From: Oscillospiraceae bacterium
GTDB lineage: Bacteria > Bacillota > Clostridia > Oscillospirales > Ruminococcaceae
DNA: 8,499 nucleotides
NCBI GenBank assembly: GCA_031285645.1
Contig: JAITVU010000257.1
Location: 1 to 8,499 of the forward strand
Reading direction: 5' to 3'
Shown here: piece by piece, positions 1-6,020 of the stretch
Layout: every line of letters starts with the position of its first letter
Position numbering within the stretch: position 1 is the stretch's first letter
The notes under the pieces: generated by a model
Seen by the model: the letters and a program-made list of their open reading frames with translations, nothing else
Database searches by the model: none
Told to the model about the DNA's origin: nothing
Made by a program: the position numbers and the translations under genes

Positions 1-684
1 AGCCACTCCAAAAAGTGGCCCCGCTTCAAAGATGAAAAAGGCGCGTGGATAAACAGCTATTCCCTGCTGCAAGACCGTTTCCATGAGCACATGAAAGCGG
101 CGGGCTTTACCGATTTTGAGCGCGGGGAACGGGGCAGCACCACCGAGCATTTAACGACGCTGGAATACAAGACAAAACAGGAGGCGGAGCGGGCGGCGGT
201 TTTTGCCGCCATTGTTGGTGAGCGGCAAGAAACCGCCGCCGCTCTCGCGGAACAGACCGAAAAGAGACAGGGACAGCTCGCCGCGCTGGACAAAAAGCTG
301 GCGGTATCGAAACAGGCCGCCGTCACGGTGGACGAGGTTCAGGGCATGGCCCGGAAAACGATGGGCGGCAATGTGCAGCTTTCCCCCGCCGATTGGGAAA
401 CGGTTTTCGGCCTTGCCAAAGAGGGCGTAAAGTCGCGGGCCACCATCAAACGGCTGCGGGAGAAAATCGCCGCCTTATCCCGCGAGGTTGCCGATCTGAA
501 GCAGCAGCTTGCCCGGTACGGTGAGGGCTTGGGCATCACCGACACCATGCAATACTATCAAGCGAAACAACGCGCTCCCCGCCGCATGGCCGGGGTGATT
601 GCCGACATTCAGCGCCAGCCACCCGAACAGCAAGCCCCGGACAAAACCGCCACAAGAAAAAAGCAGCAGGAGCAATCGCTGTAA
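1..684 (+). CDS. MobV (Mob/Pre family) relaxase, C-terminal part
   Basis: The reading frame is open from the first base to the TAA at 682-684, so 227 codons of a longer protein are present and the start lies outside the window. The first residues (SHSKKWPRFKDEKGAW, then LLQDRFHEHM and FERGERGS near residues 38-46, with a His at 50) match the end of the Mob/Pre relaxase domain, which nicks oriT and carries the strand during mobilization of plasmids and of Tn4451-type elements (TnpZ is the family member there). The rest is Lys/Glu/Gln-rich and predicted coiled coil (about residues 58-105 and 145-175), as is usual for the Mob/Pre tail. The N-terminal catalytic motifs cannot be checked. It is transcribed in the same direction as the TnpW-like gene and the recombinase downstream, consistent with one mobilizable element. 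The family call is firm; specificity is unknown. Confidence 0.85.
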   Translation, partial: SHSKKWPRFKDEKGAWINSYSLLQDRFHEHMKAAGFTDFERGERGSTTEHLTTLEYKTKQEAERAAVFAAIVGERQETAAALAEQTEKRQGQLAALDKKLAVSKQAAVTVDEVQGMARKTMGGNVQLSPADWETVFGLAKEGVKSRATIKRLREKIAALSREVADLKQQLARYGEGLGITDTMQYYQAKQRAPRRMAGVIADIQRQPPEQQAPDKTATRKKQQEQSL

Positions 685-834
685 CTTCGGGACATTTTGT
701 CCAGAAGTCCCGCCATTTCCCACTTCTGGCCATGATGGCCAGAAGCTGCCGCTCCACTTCGGGGTCAACTTGACCCGAAGTCCCGGCCCTCCCCTTGTTC
801 TTTGTTTGAGGCCGGGGCGCGGGGCTGGCCCCGC
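685..834 (+). repeat. Run of five consecutive hairpins after the relaxase stop
   Basis: Stem 1 (685-694 with 698-707) starts on the base after the relaxase stop and has one mismatch. Stem 2 (723-732 with 736-745) is a perfect 10 bp. Stem 3 (757-768 with 770-780) has one bulged G. All three begin CTTC and end GAAG but differ in the stem core, so they look like diverged copies of one hairpin unit spaced about 35 bases apart. Stem 4 (782-788 with 810-816) and stem 5 (819-824 with 829-834) are GC-rich and unrelated in sequence. None has a long T tract, so simple Rho-independent termination does not explain all of them. Confidence 0.7.
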
Positions 835-984
835 AAAGCTAACGATTTGCACCAGTTCAGCTATGGCGGTTTTGCCGTACAATGGGCGGGACGGCGGCGG
901 GGTCAGGGCTTGTCCCTGTTCCCCGTCGTCGGCGCGGCCTTGTAACGGCAAAAATCCGGGCTGTCAATGGGTTTAAGGGTGGAG

Positions 985-1011
985 ATTTTCCCGCCGCCCT
1001 TGCGGGAAAAT
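985..1011. repeat. Perfect 10-bp inverted repeat
   Basis: Arms ATTTTCCCGC (985-994) and GCGGGAAAAT (1002-1011) pair perfectly around a 7-base loop. On both strands the stem ends in a short A/T run, so it could act as a weak bidirectional terminator, or as a protein-binding palindrome such as an oriT inverted repeat. No assay of either is possible from sequence alone. Confidence 0.6.
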
Positions 1012-1130
1012 ACTACCCGGCCCTTGACTGACCGGATAGGCATAGCGGATTTGAGCGGTTCCATTTCTCGGTATCGTACCCTACTTCATTTCAAGAGCTT
1101 CTATTCGCTCCAGAGCCGAGGCCCGTTAAA

Positions 1131-1216
1131 TTGCACAAATACGCGCACGGTTTTACGCGGTTTCGCGGTTCCGCAAGGGGGCGAAACAGGCTCAAAACAG
1201 CGGTTTTGTTGTGCAG
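1131..1216 (+). other. Candidate structured RNA or cruciform: nested four-way junction
   Basis: Four helices nest without conflict: P1 TGCACAA 1132-1138 with TTGTGCA 1209-1215 (extendable by a T-G pair), P2 CGCG 1142-1145 with 1156-1159, P3 GTTTCGC 1160-1166 with GCGAAAC 1181-1187, and P4 CAAAAC 1193-1198 with GTTTTG 1203-1208 closing a 4-base loop. P2 and P3 abut, so they could stack. Almost every base between 1131 and 1216 lies in a helix or loop. It resembles a compact folded RNA or an extruded DNA structure. I recognise no Rfam family in it. An ATG frame (1131-1481) overlaps it but is better explained as the upstream extension of the TnpW-like frame. Confidence 0.4.
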
Positions 1217-1259
1217 AATGACGGCGATTTTCAGCTTCAAAATACAGATTGGTTTTTTA

Positions 1260-1274
1260 GGCCCGAAACGGGCC
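1260..1274 (+). promoter_or_regulatory. Hairpin just before the TnpW-like ribosome binding site
   Basis: GGCCCG (1260-1265) pairs with CGGGCC (1269-1274) around an AAA loop. It sits immediately upstream of the purine-rich GGAAAGGACAGGG that precedes the TTG start at 1293. Six T residues precede it on the plus strand, so on the minus strand it would resemble a short terminator. On the plus strand it could influence translation of the small gene. Confidence 0.4.
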
Positions 1275-1292
1275 GGAAAGGACAGGGATCAC

Positions 1293-1481
1293 TTGAATAA
1301 AGGGCATCAGACACCTAAACCGGACAAGGCCGCGCTCCTTTTCCCGCCGTACCGTGTAATAGAACGGAAAATCGGCAAGGCCACCTTTACGGTGTATTCA
1401 TGGTTTAATAGGGGCAAGGAAAAGGACGCCGTTTCCACCCTTGCCCGGTTGATGCAGCATGACAACGACAAACATGATTGA
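1293..1481 (+). CDS. tnpW: TnpW-like transposon-encoded small protein
   Basis: This 62-residue protein has a core (YRVIERKIGKATFTVYSWF, then the helix TLARLMQHD) that fits the TnpW family found on Tn4451-type elements: a short beta-rich segment with an IGK/RTxYxV-like motif followed by a helix with a conserved RL(I/M). I chose the TTG at 1293 because GGAAAGGACAGGG lies just upstream with AGGG 5 bases from it and because 62 residues suits the family. An ATG at 1218 (87 aa) or 1131 (116 aa) would add a basic, low-complexity extension that overlaps folded DNA, and neither has a good ribosome binding site. The family's function is not established. It lies between the relaxase and recombinase genes on the same strand, as expected for the element's accessory gene. 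Confidence 0.65.
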   Translation: MNKGHQTPKPDKAALLFPPYRVIERKIGKATFTVYSWFNRGKEKDAVSTLARLMQHDNDKHD

Positions 1482-1497
1482 CAGCGCGGCGGCATCC

Positions 1498-1526
1498 TTA
1501 ACAACGGGCGGTATAGATGGTATACT
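1498..1526 (+). promoter_or_regulatory. Sigma-A promoter of the serine recombinase
   Basis: A -35 box TTAACA (1498-1503, 5 of 6 consensus) is separated by exactly 17 bases from a -10 box TATACT (1521-1526, 5 of 6). The expected start near 1533 leaves a leader of about 35 bases to the ATG at 1568. The recombinase can therefore be expressed separately from the upstream TnpW-like gene. Confidence 0.6.
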
Positions 1527-1538
1527 ATACATATACCG
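1509..1538. promoter_or_regulatory. Palindromic operator-like site over the recombinase -10 box
   Basis: CGGTATA (1509-1515) and TATACCG (1532-1538) form a perfect 7-bp inverted repeat. Inside it a second GGTATA (1519-1524) also pairs with TATACC (1532-1537). The site covers the -10 box of the recombinase promoter, where a repressor or the recombinase itself would block transcription. Which protein binds is unknown. Confidence 0.45.
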
Positions 1539-1567
1539 TCTGTTGGCTGTCGGAAAGAGAGGATAAA

Positions 1568-3241
1568 ATGAAAAGACAGCCAAACGATAAAATCAACTAT
1601 TTATATGGACGACTTTCACACGAGGACGAGTTACAGGGGGACAGCAATTCCATTATCAACCAGCGCAGAATTTTAGAAAAGTACGCCGAGGAAAACGGGT
1701 TCACGCCTTACAAGTTCATCTATGACGATGGGTATTCCGGGGCCGATTTTGAACGGCCCGCCTTTGCCGGGATGATTGAGGATGTGGAGGCCGGGAAAGT
1801 GGCAACGGTCATTGTGAAAGACATGAGCCGTTTCGGTCGTGACTATCTCCGGGTCGGGTTCCTGACGGAAATTGTGTTCCCGCAGCATGAGGTACGGCTC
1901 ATCGCTATCAATGACAACATCGACAGCGATTTGGGCGAAAACGACTTCACCCCGATGATGAACGTATTCAACGAGTGGTTCGTGAAAAACACCAGCAAGA
2001 AAATCCGGGCGGTGCAACAGGCCAAAGGGAAAAGCGGAGAACGGCTCGCCGTGATCCCGCCCTACGGCTACCGCAAAGACCCGGAGGACAAGCACAAGCT
2101 GGTGGTGGACGAGGACAGCGCGGCGGTGGTGCGCCGGATTTTCCGCTTGTCGGTGGATGGCTACGGCCCCGCGCAGATTGCCAGAATGTTGAACGCCGAG
2201 CATATCCTCAATCCGAGCGCCTACAAGCATGAGCATGGGATTATGAAAAAGCCCCGGCCCTGTAAAGACCCGTATTACTGGAACACGACAACGGTTCACA
2301 AGATACTGGACGCGCCAGAATACTTGGGGCATACGGTGAATTTTAAGACATTCACCAGAAGCTACAAGGACAAAAAAATCCGCTTCAATCCCCCGGAAAA
2401 GCAGCTTGTGTTTGAGGGTACACACCCGGCGATTATTGACCCGGAAACGTGGGAGATTGTCCGCAAGATGCGGGAACACAAGCGGCGCGCTCCACGCTAT
2501 GGCAATCCCGGCTTATTCTCCGGCGTGGCCTACTGCTCCGACTGCGGCGAAAAGCTGTACTACCACACACGGGCAGTCTGGAACAAGGCGAAAACGGTGG
2601 TACGCTACGAGGGTTCCTATTCCTGCTCCACCTACCGCAAGGGCGTACAATACCAGGAGGGCCGTCCCTGCACCTGCCACTACATGAACGAGGCCAACTT
2701 GGAACAGCTTGTGTTGGAGGAATTGCGGGATTTGATTGCGTTCATATCGCGGCATGAAAAACAGTTTGTGCGGCTGGTGATGGACAAGAGCAAGCAGGAA
2801 CAGGCACGGGACGCTTCGGCCAAAAAGCGGGCCGCCGCCAAACACCGCCGCCGTGTAGCCGAGATTGACACGCTGATTGAACGGCTGTATATGGACAATG
2901 TGAGCGGCAAGGTTCCCGACGAGCGGTACTACAAAATGTCCGCAAAGCTGGAAGAGGAGCAGGCCGCGCTGACGGGAACGCTGGCTGCGCTGGAAACGGA
3001 GATAGCCGAGGGCGAGGAACAGGCGGCGGGCGTGGACAGTTTTCTTGACACGGTGCGCCGCTATACGGAAATCGCAGAGTTGACCCCGGCCATCGTCCAT
3101 GAGTTCATCGACAAGATTGTCATTTACGAGCCGGAGCAGGCGCGGGGCAACCGCCGCCAAAAGGTGGAAATCGTCTACAACAAAATCGGGGCGATAGACC
3201 TTGACCGCTGGCAGGGCGAAAGCCAAAACGCAAGCGCATAA
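1568..3241 (+). CDS. Large serine recombinase, TnpX-like, of the mobilizable element
   Basis: This 557-residue site-specific recombinase would excise and integrate the element. The N-terminal resolvase domain (about 8-155) carries YGRLS with nucleophile Ser17 and Arg15, and the second active-site block KDMSRFGRD with Arg88 and Arg91. A recombinase domain follows (about 165-300: IPPYGYRKD, ILDAPEYLGH). Next comes a zinc ribbon with Cys323/Cys326 and Cys353 plus Cys368/Cys370, a Lys/Glu-rich coiled coil (about 405-490), and a C-terminal segment with EFIDKIVIYEPE and QKVEIVYNKIG typical of TnpX-type enzymes. I chose the ATG at 1568 because GAGAGGA lies 4 bases upstream; the in-frame ATG at 1517 has no such site and falls within the promoter. 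At 557 aa it is shorter than Tn4451 TnpX (about 700 aa) but normal for this group. All catalytic residues are present and nothing suggests damage. Confidence 0.93.
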   Translation: MKRQPNDKINYLYGRLSHEDELQGDSNSIINQRRILEKYAEENGFTPYKFIYDDGYSGADFERPAFAGMIEDVEAGKVATVIVKDMSRFGRDYLRVGFLTEIVFPQHEVRLIAINDNIDSDLGENDFTPMMNVFNEWFVKNTSKKIRAVQQAKGKSGERLAVIPPYGYRKDPEDKHKLVVDEDSAAVVRRIFRLSVDGYGPAQIARMLNAEHILNPSAYKHEHGIMKKPRPCKDPYYWNTTTVHKILDAPEYLGHTVNFKTFTRSYKDKKIRFNPPEKQLVFEGTHPAIIDPETWEIVRKMREHKRRAPRYGNPGLFSGVAYCSDCGEKLYYHTRAVWNKAKTVVRYEGSYSCSTYRKGVQYQEGRPCTCHYMNEANLEQLVLEELRDLIAFISRHEKQFVRLVMDKSKQEQARDASAKKRAAAKHRRRVAEIDTLIERLYMDNVSGKVPDERYYKMSAKLEEEQAALTGTLAALETEIAEGEEQAAGVDSFLDTVRRYTEIAELTPAIVHEFIDKIVIYEPEQARGNRRQKVEIVYNKIGAIDLDRWQGESQNASA

Positions 3242-3253
3242 CTATCACATTAT

Positions 3254-3300
3254 TGGGCCGGGGGCCATGGGCTGCCTTGCTCCCTTATGCACCCGGCCCA
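3254..3300 (+). terminator. Stem-loop after the recombinase, possible terminator or element end
   Basis: TGGGCCGGG (3254-3262) pairs perfectly with CCCGGCCCA (3292-3300) around a 29-base loop, 12 bases after the recombinase stop. There is no T tract, so termination is uncertain. The right arm runs into the SLOG-like fragment, so this palindrome may instead mark the attachment site or junction of the element. Confidence 0.4.
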
Positions 3301-3457
3301 TTACCACAGGGGCTGTATGCACAAACGGAACAGGTATTTGGTGAATCACAGCCATATGTGCATCTGTTATTTAACAAAGGGTACGGGCGGCACGGCATAC
3401 ACAGTGGATTACGCAAGGCAAAAAGGACTGGAAATTATAAATCTGGCACATCGTTGA
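3299..3457 (+). pseudogene. 3' fragment of a SLOG/DUF1273-like gene at the element junction
   Basis: In one frame this stretch reads HYHRGCMHKRNRYLV, then MCICYL, then GTGGTAYTVDYARQKGL and INLAHR before TGA at 3455-3457. This is the C-terminal signature of SLOG-fold proteins of the YpsA/DUF1273 kind: a (M/Y)xKRNRYMV-like helix, a hydrophobic strand, and the GGTxYTVxYA nucleotide-binding-type loop. The frame continues upstream without a stop, but the residues before HYHRGC have no resemblance to the family, so the homology breaks near 3290-3299. About 52 C-terminal residues of a protein usually 150-200 long are present. An ATG at 3317 could give a 46-residue peptide, but no good ribosome binding site precedes it. 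The simplest reading is that the serine-recombinase element inserted into this gene; the 5' part would then lie beyond the element's other end. Confidence 0.6.
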
Positions 3458-3500
3458 CCGATCAGTCCTGATTATAAATGATAGTCATTATCCGCGGGAA

Positions 3501-5642
3501 CTATTGATACAGCAGATAATGCTTCATTTTTGCAAGGACATTATTCAGTTCAATCGGCTTGCCGACATGATCGTTCATACCCGCGGCCAGGCATTTATCG
3601 ATGTCCTCCTTGAAGACATTGGCCGTCATGGCAATGATGGGGATGTCTTTTGATTTTGGCACATCGGACATGGCCCGGATGCGCCTTGTCGCTTCATAGC
3701 CGTCCACTTCCGGCATGTGCACATCCATGAAAATCAAATCGTATAAATCGGCGCCGCTTCTAAACATTTCACAGGCCTGACGGCCGTTTTCCGCGCAATC
3801 GATCACAATGCCGGTATCGCTGAGCAACGCGATGAGGATTTCCCTGTTAATTTCCACATCTTCGGCGAGCAGGGCGTGCTTGCCCGCGAAAATCGGTGCG
3901 GATGGAGTGCTTTCATCCGCGCCTGTCCCGCTTAAAACCGAGGATTCCGGAAGATCCCCGACATCGCCGATGCCAACCGCGGCGGTAAAAATAAACCTGG
4001 CGCCCGCGCCGAGTTCCGATTCAATCCAAGCGTTCCCCTGCATCAGGTCAATGATTTTTTTAGATATGGCAAGGCCCAGGCCGGTGCCGCCATATTTGCG
4101 GGAAATACTGTTATCCGCCTGTTCAAAAGATTTGAAGAGGCGCGCCTGCTGTTCCTTGGAGATGCCGATTCCATTGTCCGCCACCTCAATTTGCAGGACG
4201 CACTGGGACGCGTCGCCCTCGATTTTCCTGACATTGAGCGCGATGTCACCGCCTTCGGGGGTGAATTTATTGGCGTTGCTGAGCAGATTCGTGAGTATTT
4301 GCGCCAGCCGCTGCTGGTCCGTTATGATGATGTTAGGGACGTCATCCGCAACGGAAACGGTGAAATGCTGCTTTTTCTCATCGATCTTAAAGCCGACGAC
4401 GGTTTGCACCTGACTGAGCAGGGATTGCAGCGGAAAAGCGGCGTTGGAAAGCTCAAGCTTGCCCGCCTCTATTTTCGACATGTCGAGCACATCGTTGATA
4501 ACGCCCAGCAAGTGATTCGCGGCGTCGTTTGTTTTGCCCAGATATTCCTGTATTTTGTCTATATTATTGCTTTTTTGCGCCAGGCTTGTCATGCCGATGA
4601 TGGCATTCATCGGGGTGCGCATTTCGTGGGACATGCGCGCCAGAAAACTGCTTTTGCTCTTGCTTTCCTCATCCGAGCGCAGCTGGTCGGCTCTGGTGCG
4701 CACCAAGATATAACAAAGGGAGAGCATCAGGACGGAGCCGAGAATTGACAGGACAATGCCGAGACTGTAAACCTGCTCGTAATAGCTGGCTCTCGGGATG
4801 ATCACACCGATATGCCAACCGTTGAATATCGTGCGAAAGAAGGCGATGCTGTCCGTTCCGTCCGAATCAATAAAGCGCTCAGCCGCGATGGGCCGACCTG
4901 TCCTGAGCATCTCGGCCAGTTCCGGATAACCGCCGCCGGCCAGGCGCATATCGGTTGTTATGAGCGCGAAGTCGCGGTGAGACGTAAAGCGCATGGCGTC
5001 GTCCACAAGTACGCCGTAGCCGTCGTTGGCGATCTGCTGGCCGGCGATGTAATCGGTGATGCGCGTCAAATTAAGATCGATGGCAATGATGCCGAGCGCG
5101 TTGCCGATTTGATCAAAAACCTGTTGTGAAAACGATATGCACATGCCGCCGGTATCGGCGTCGATATAAGGCTCGGAGAAAAAAATCGCGTGGCCGCTTT
5201 GTTCCGCGCCGATATACCACGGGCGTTCCGGCGGGCTGTAATCGTCCGGCGGAATCCAACCGGAACCATCAAGAAATTCGCCCCGCACATACCCGTATAC
5301 CTTCAGACAATCGGGCAGGGGAGAGCGCTCAGTTTTAAAAAAATTATTGGTTGTTGTCAGATAATACAGTATTTCGTCGTTATTGCGGTCCATGGCAAAC
5401 ATATTCTCTATGTTTTGAGTCACATTTGAGAACGTCAGTTCCGTTTCCGACAGGCTTGCCGAAACAGCGGTCTGGGTGGTGTTCATCGTTTCTTCGCCAA
5501 GCGCGAGCATTTGTCTTTGAACAATAGTGCTGACATAAAAGTAGCTGACAAGCACCATGGTCAGAAATGCGAGAAAAACAAACAGCACCTGTTGGTAATT
5601 GGCTTTTATGAGTTTTCTTGTGATCTTCAATTGATCCTCCAT
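3501..5642 (-). CDS. Membrane-bound hybrid sensor histidine kinase with Cache-like sensor and receiver
   Basis: This 713-residue protein senses an external signal, autophosphorylates and passes phosphate to its own receiver. In order: a transmembrane segment (about 18-40), an extracytoplasmic Cache-like domain (about 42-288, with PWYIGA and ISFSQQVFD), a second transmembrane segment (about 293-313), HisKA with the H-box MSHEMRTPMN (phospho-acceptor His339), and HATPase with the N-box around Asn456, G1 ADNGIGI (488-493), F-box and G2 GGTGLGL (518-524). The receiver (about 586-708) has Glu594/Asp595, phospho-acceptor Asp640 in FMDVHMP, Thr673 and Lys695. All catalytic residues are present. The first ATG is at 5642, but GGAGG lies inside its first codons and is 5 bases from an in-frame TTG (codon 5, 5628-5630). 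The true start may therefore be that TTG, giving 709 aa. No partner regulator is adjacent, so it is an orphan; its signal and output target are unknown. Confidence 0.92.
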   Translation of the reverse strand: MEDQLKITRKLIKANYQQVLFVFLAFLTMVLVSYFYVSTIVQRQMLALGEETMNTTQTAVSASLSETELTFSNVTQNIENMFAMDRNNDEILYYLTTTNNFFKTERSPLPDCLKVYGYVRGEFLDGSGWIPPDDYSPPERPWYIGAEQSGHAIFFSEPYIDADTGGMCISFSQQVFDQIGNALGIIAIDLNLTRITDYIAGQQIANDGYGVLVDDAMRFTSHRDFALITTDMRLAGGGYPELAEMLRTGRPIAAERFIDSDGTDSIAFFRTIFNGWHIGVIIPRASYYEQVYSLGIVLSILGSVLMLSLCYILVRTRADQLRSDEESKSKSSFLARMSHEMRTPMNAIIGMTSLAQKSNNIDKIQEYLGKTNDAANHLLGVINDVLDMSKIEAGKLELSNAAFPLQSLLSQVQTVVGFKIDEKKQHFTVSVADDVPNIIITDQQRLAQILTNLLSNANKFTPEGGDIALNVRKIEGDASQCVLQIEVADNGIGISKEQQARLFKSFEQADNSISRKYGGTGLGLAISKKIIDLMQGNAWIESELGAGARFIFTAAVGIGDVGDLPESSVLSGTGADESTPSAPIFAGKHALLAEDVEINREILIALLSDTGIVIDCAENGRQACEMFRSGADLYDLIFMDVHMPEVDGYEATRRIRAMSDVPKSKDIPIIAMTANVFKEDIDKCLAAGMNDHVGKPIELNNVLAKMKHYLLYQ
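5628..5640 (-). promoter_or_regulatory. Ribosome binding site that may select a TTG start for the hybrid kinase
   Basis: On the minus strand GGAGG is followed by ATCAA and then TTG, an ideal 5-base spacing. The ATG four codons upstream has only a weak GGATGTGG-type match before it. This favours initiation at 5630, although the annotated product hardly changes. Confidence 0.5.
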
Positions 5643-5714
5643 GCCACATCCAAGCTTTTAAGGCCAGCTTTTTAATGACGGTGCGTTCCGAGCCCTGATA
5701 TCCGTGATATATCA

Positions 5715-5743
5715 ATATTACCGTAGATTACCCGCTGATGCAA
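5715..5743 (-). promoter_or_regulatory. Weak candidate promoter for the hybrid kinase
   Basis: On the minus strand TTGCAT (5738-5743) and TAATAT (5715-5720) are 17 bases apart, about 75 bases before the start codon. The match to consensus is poor (3 and 4 of 6). An overlapping CCGCT/AGCGG inverted repeat (5732-5747) and the palindrome TGATATATCA (5705-5714) could bind a regulator. Confidence 0.25.
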
Positions 5744-5870
5744 GCGGAATACGGTTTACTGCTGAAAAAACAAATGCAAATTAATGGAAAATATTCGAAC
5801 ACAATATAAGCGCGGCGTTTGACTGTGAAGAACGAACAAGACGCTTCGCGACGTACTGCCTGATGGTAGG

Positions 5871-5897
5871 GTTAAAAATGAGGCGCCTGTTTTTAAC
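5871..5897. repeat. 27-base inverted repeat, operator- or terminator-like
   Basis: GTTAAAAA (5871-5878) and TTTTTAAC (5890-5897) are perfect inverted arms. The centre contains the self-complementary octamer AGGCGCCT (5881-5888). It could be a protein-binding palindrome or a hairpin with two extra G-T pairs. Confidence 0.5.
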
Positions 5898-5918
5898 ATG
5901 TTCTGCTATCAACAAAAC

Positions 5919-5936
5919 GAAGCCTTATAAGGCTTC
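5919..5936. terminator. Perfect 18-base palindrome with flanking T runs, possible bidirectional terminator
   Basis: GAAGCCTTA (5919-5927) and TAAGGCTTC (5928-5936) are exact complements. TTTGTATT follows on the plus strand and GTTTTGTT on the minus strand, so a hairpin of about 7 bp with a short loop and a modest U tract forms in either direction. Confidence 0.5.
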
Positions 5937-5945
5937 TTTGTATTA

Positions 5946-5964
5946 TATGTTGCCGATCAACATA
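5946..5964. repeat. Perfect 7-bp inverted repeat
   Basis: TATGTTG (5946-5952) pairs with CAACATA (5958-5964) around the loop CCGAT. It lies between two terminator-like palindromes. No function can be assigned. Confidence 0.45.
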
Positions 5965-5993
5965 CGGTTTCAATCTCTACTTCACCACTGATG

Positions 5994-6020
5994 AAAAGCA
6001 CAATAAGCTTATTTGCTTTT
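5994..6020 (-). terminator. Terminator-like inverted repeat over the end of the coiled-coil gene
   Basis: A perfect AATAAGCTTATT (6002-6013) is flanked by AAAAGCA (5994-6000) and TGCTTTT (6014-6020), giving a long stem with one bulged base and T runs on both strands. It includes the stop codon at 6009-6011 of the small minus-strand gene. Confidence 0.5.

Larger units (their letters stand above)
685..1292. other. 608-base non-coding stretch of the mobile element, dense in inverted repeats
   Basis: No open frame here has both a good ribosome binding site and protein-like content; the frames present are mostly readings of GC-rich palindromes. Visible structure: hairpins at 685-707, 723-745, 757-780, 782-816 and 819-834; a perfect 10-bp stem at 985-994 with 1002-1011; a nested group at 1131-1216; and a 6-bp stem at 1260-1274. 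Such a region in a mobilizable element could hold oriT, terminators, an antisense or regulatory RNA, or recombinase and relaxase binding sites. Position after the relaxase rather than before it argues mildly against the classical Mob/Pre oriT placement. Confidence 0.6.
5643..6008. other. Intergenic stretch with several palindromes, no convincing gene
   Basis: Short open frames exist on both strands between 5760 and 5990, including a plus-strand frame of about 65 codons ending near 5997, but none has a start codon with a ribosome binding site and I recognise no family. What is clear is a cluster of inverted repeats: 5871-5897, 5919-5936, 5946-5964 and 5994-6020. It may be the remains of decayed genes plus the transcription stop of the small coiled-coil gene. 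Confidence 0.5.

Noticed and set aside
685..834. CRISPR array
   Set aside because: The repeated units are hairpins with shared ends, not identical repeats separated by unrelated spacers of equal length.
1131..1292. Longer N-terminal versions of the TnpW-like protein starting at ATG 1131 or ATG 1218
   Set aside because: Neither ATG has a good ribosome binding site, the added residues are basic and unlike the family, and the DNA there is better explained as folded structure. TTG 1293 has an excellent site.
1517..1567. In-frame ATG at 1517 as recombinase start
   Set aside because: It falls within the predicted promoter and operator and lacks a ribosome binding site; ATG 1568 has GAGAGGA.
3253..3471. 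72-residue frame MGRGPWAALLPYAP and onward
   Set aside because: It is a different frame over the SLOG-like fragment and the GC-rich stem-loop, without a ribosome binding site or family resemblance.
5760..5999. Plus-strand open frame of about 65 codons (with FDCEERTRRFATYC) and minus-strand frames across the same bases
   Set aside because: No start codon with a ribosome binding site and no recognised family; possibly decayed coding DNA, but I cannot support a call.
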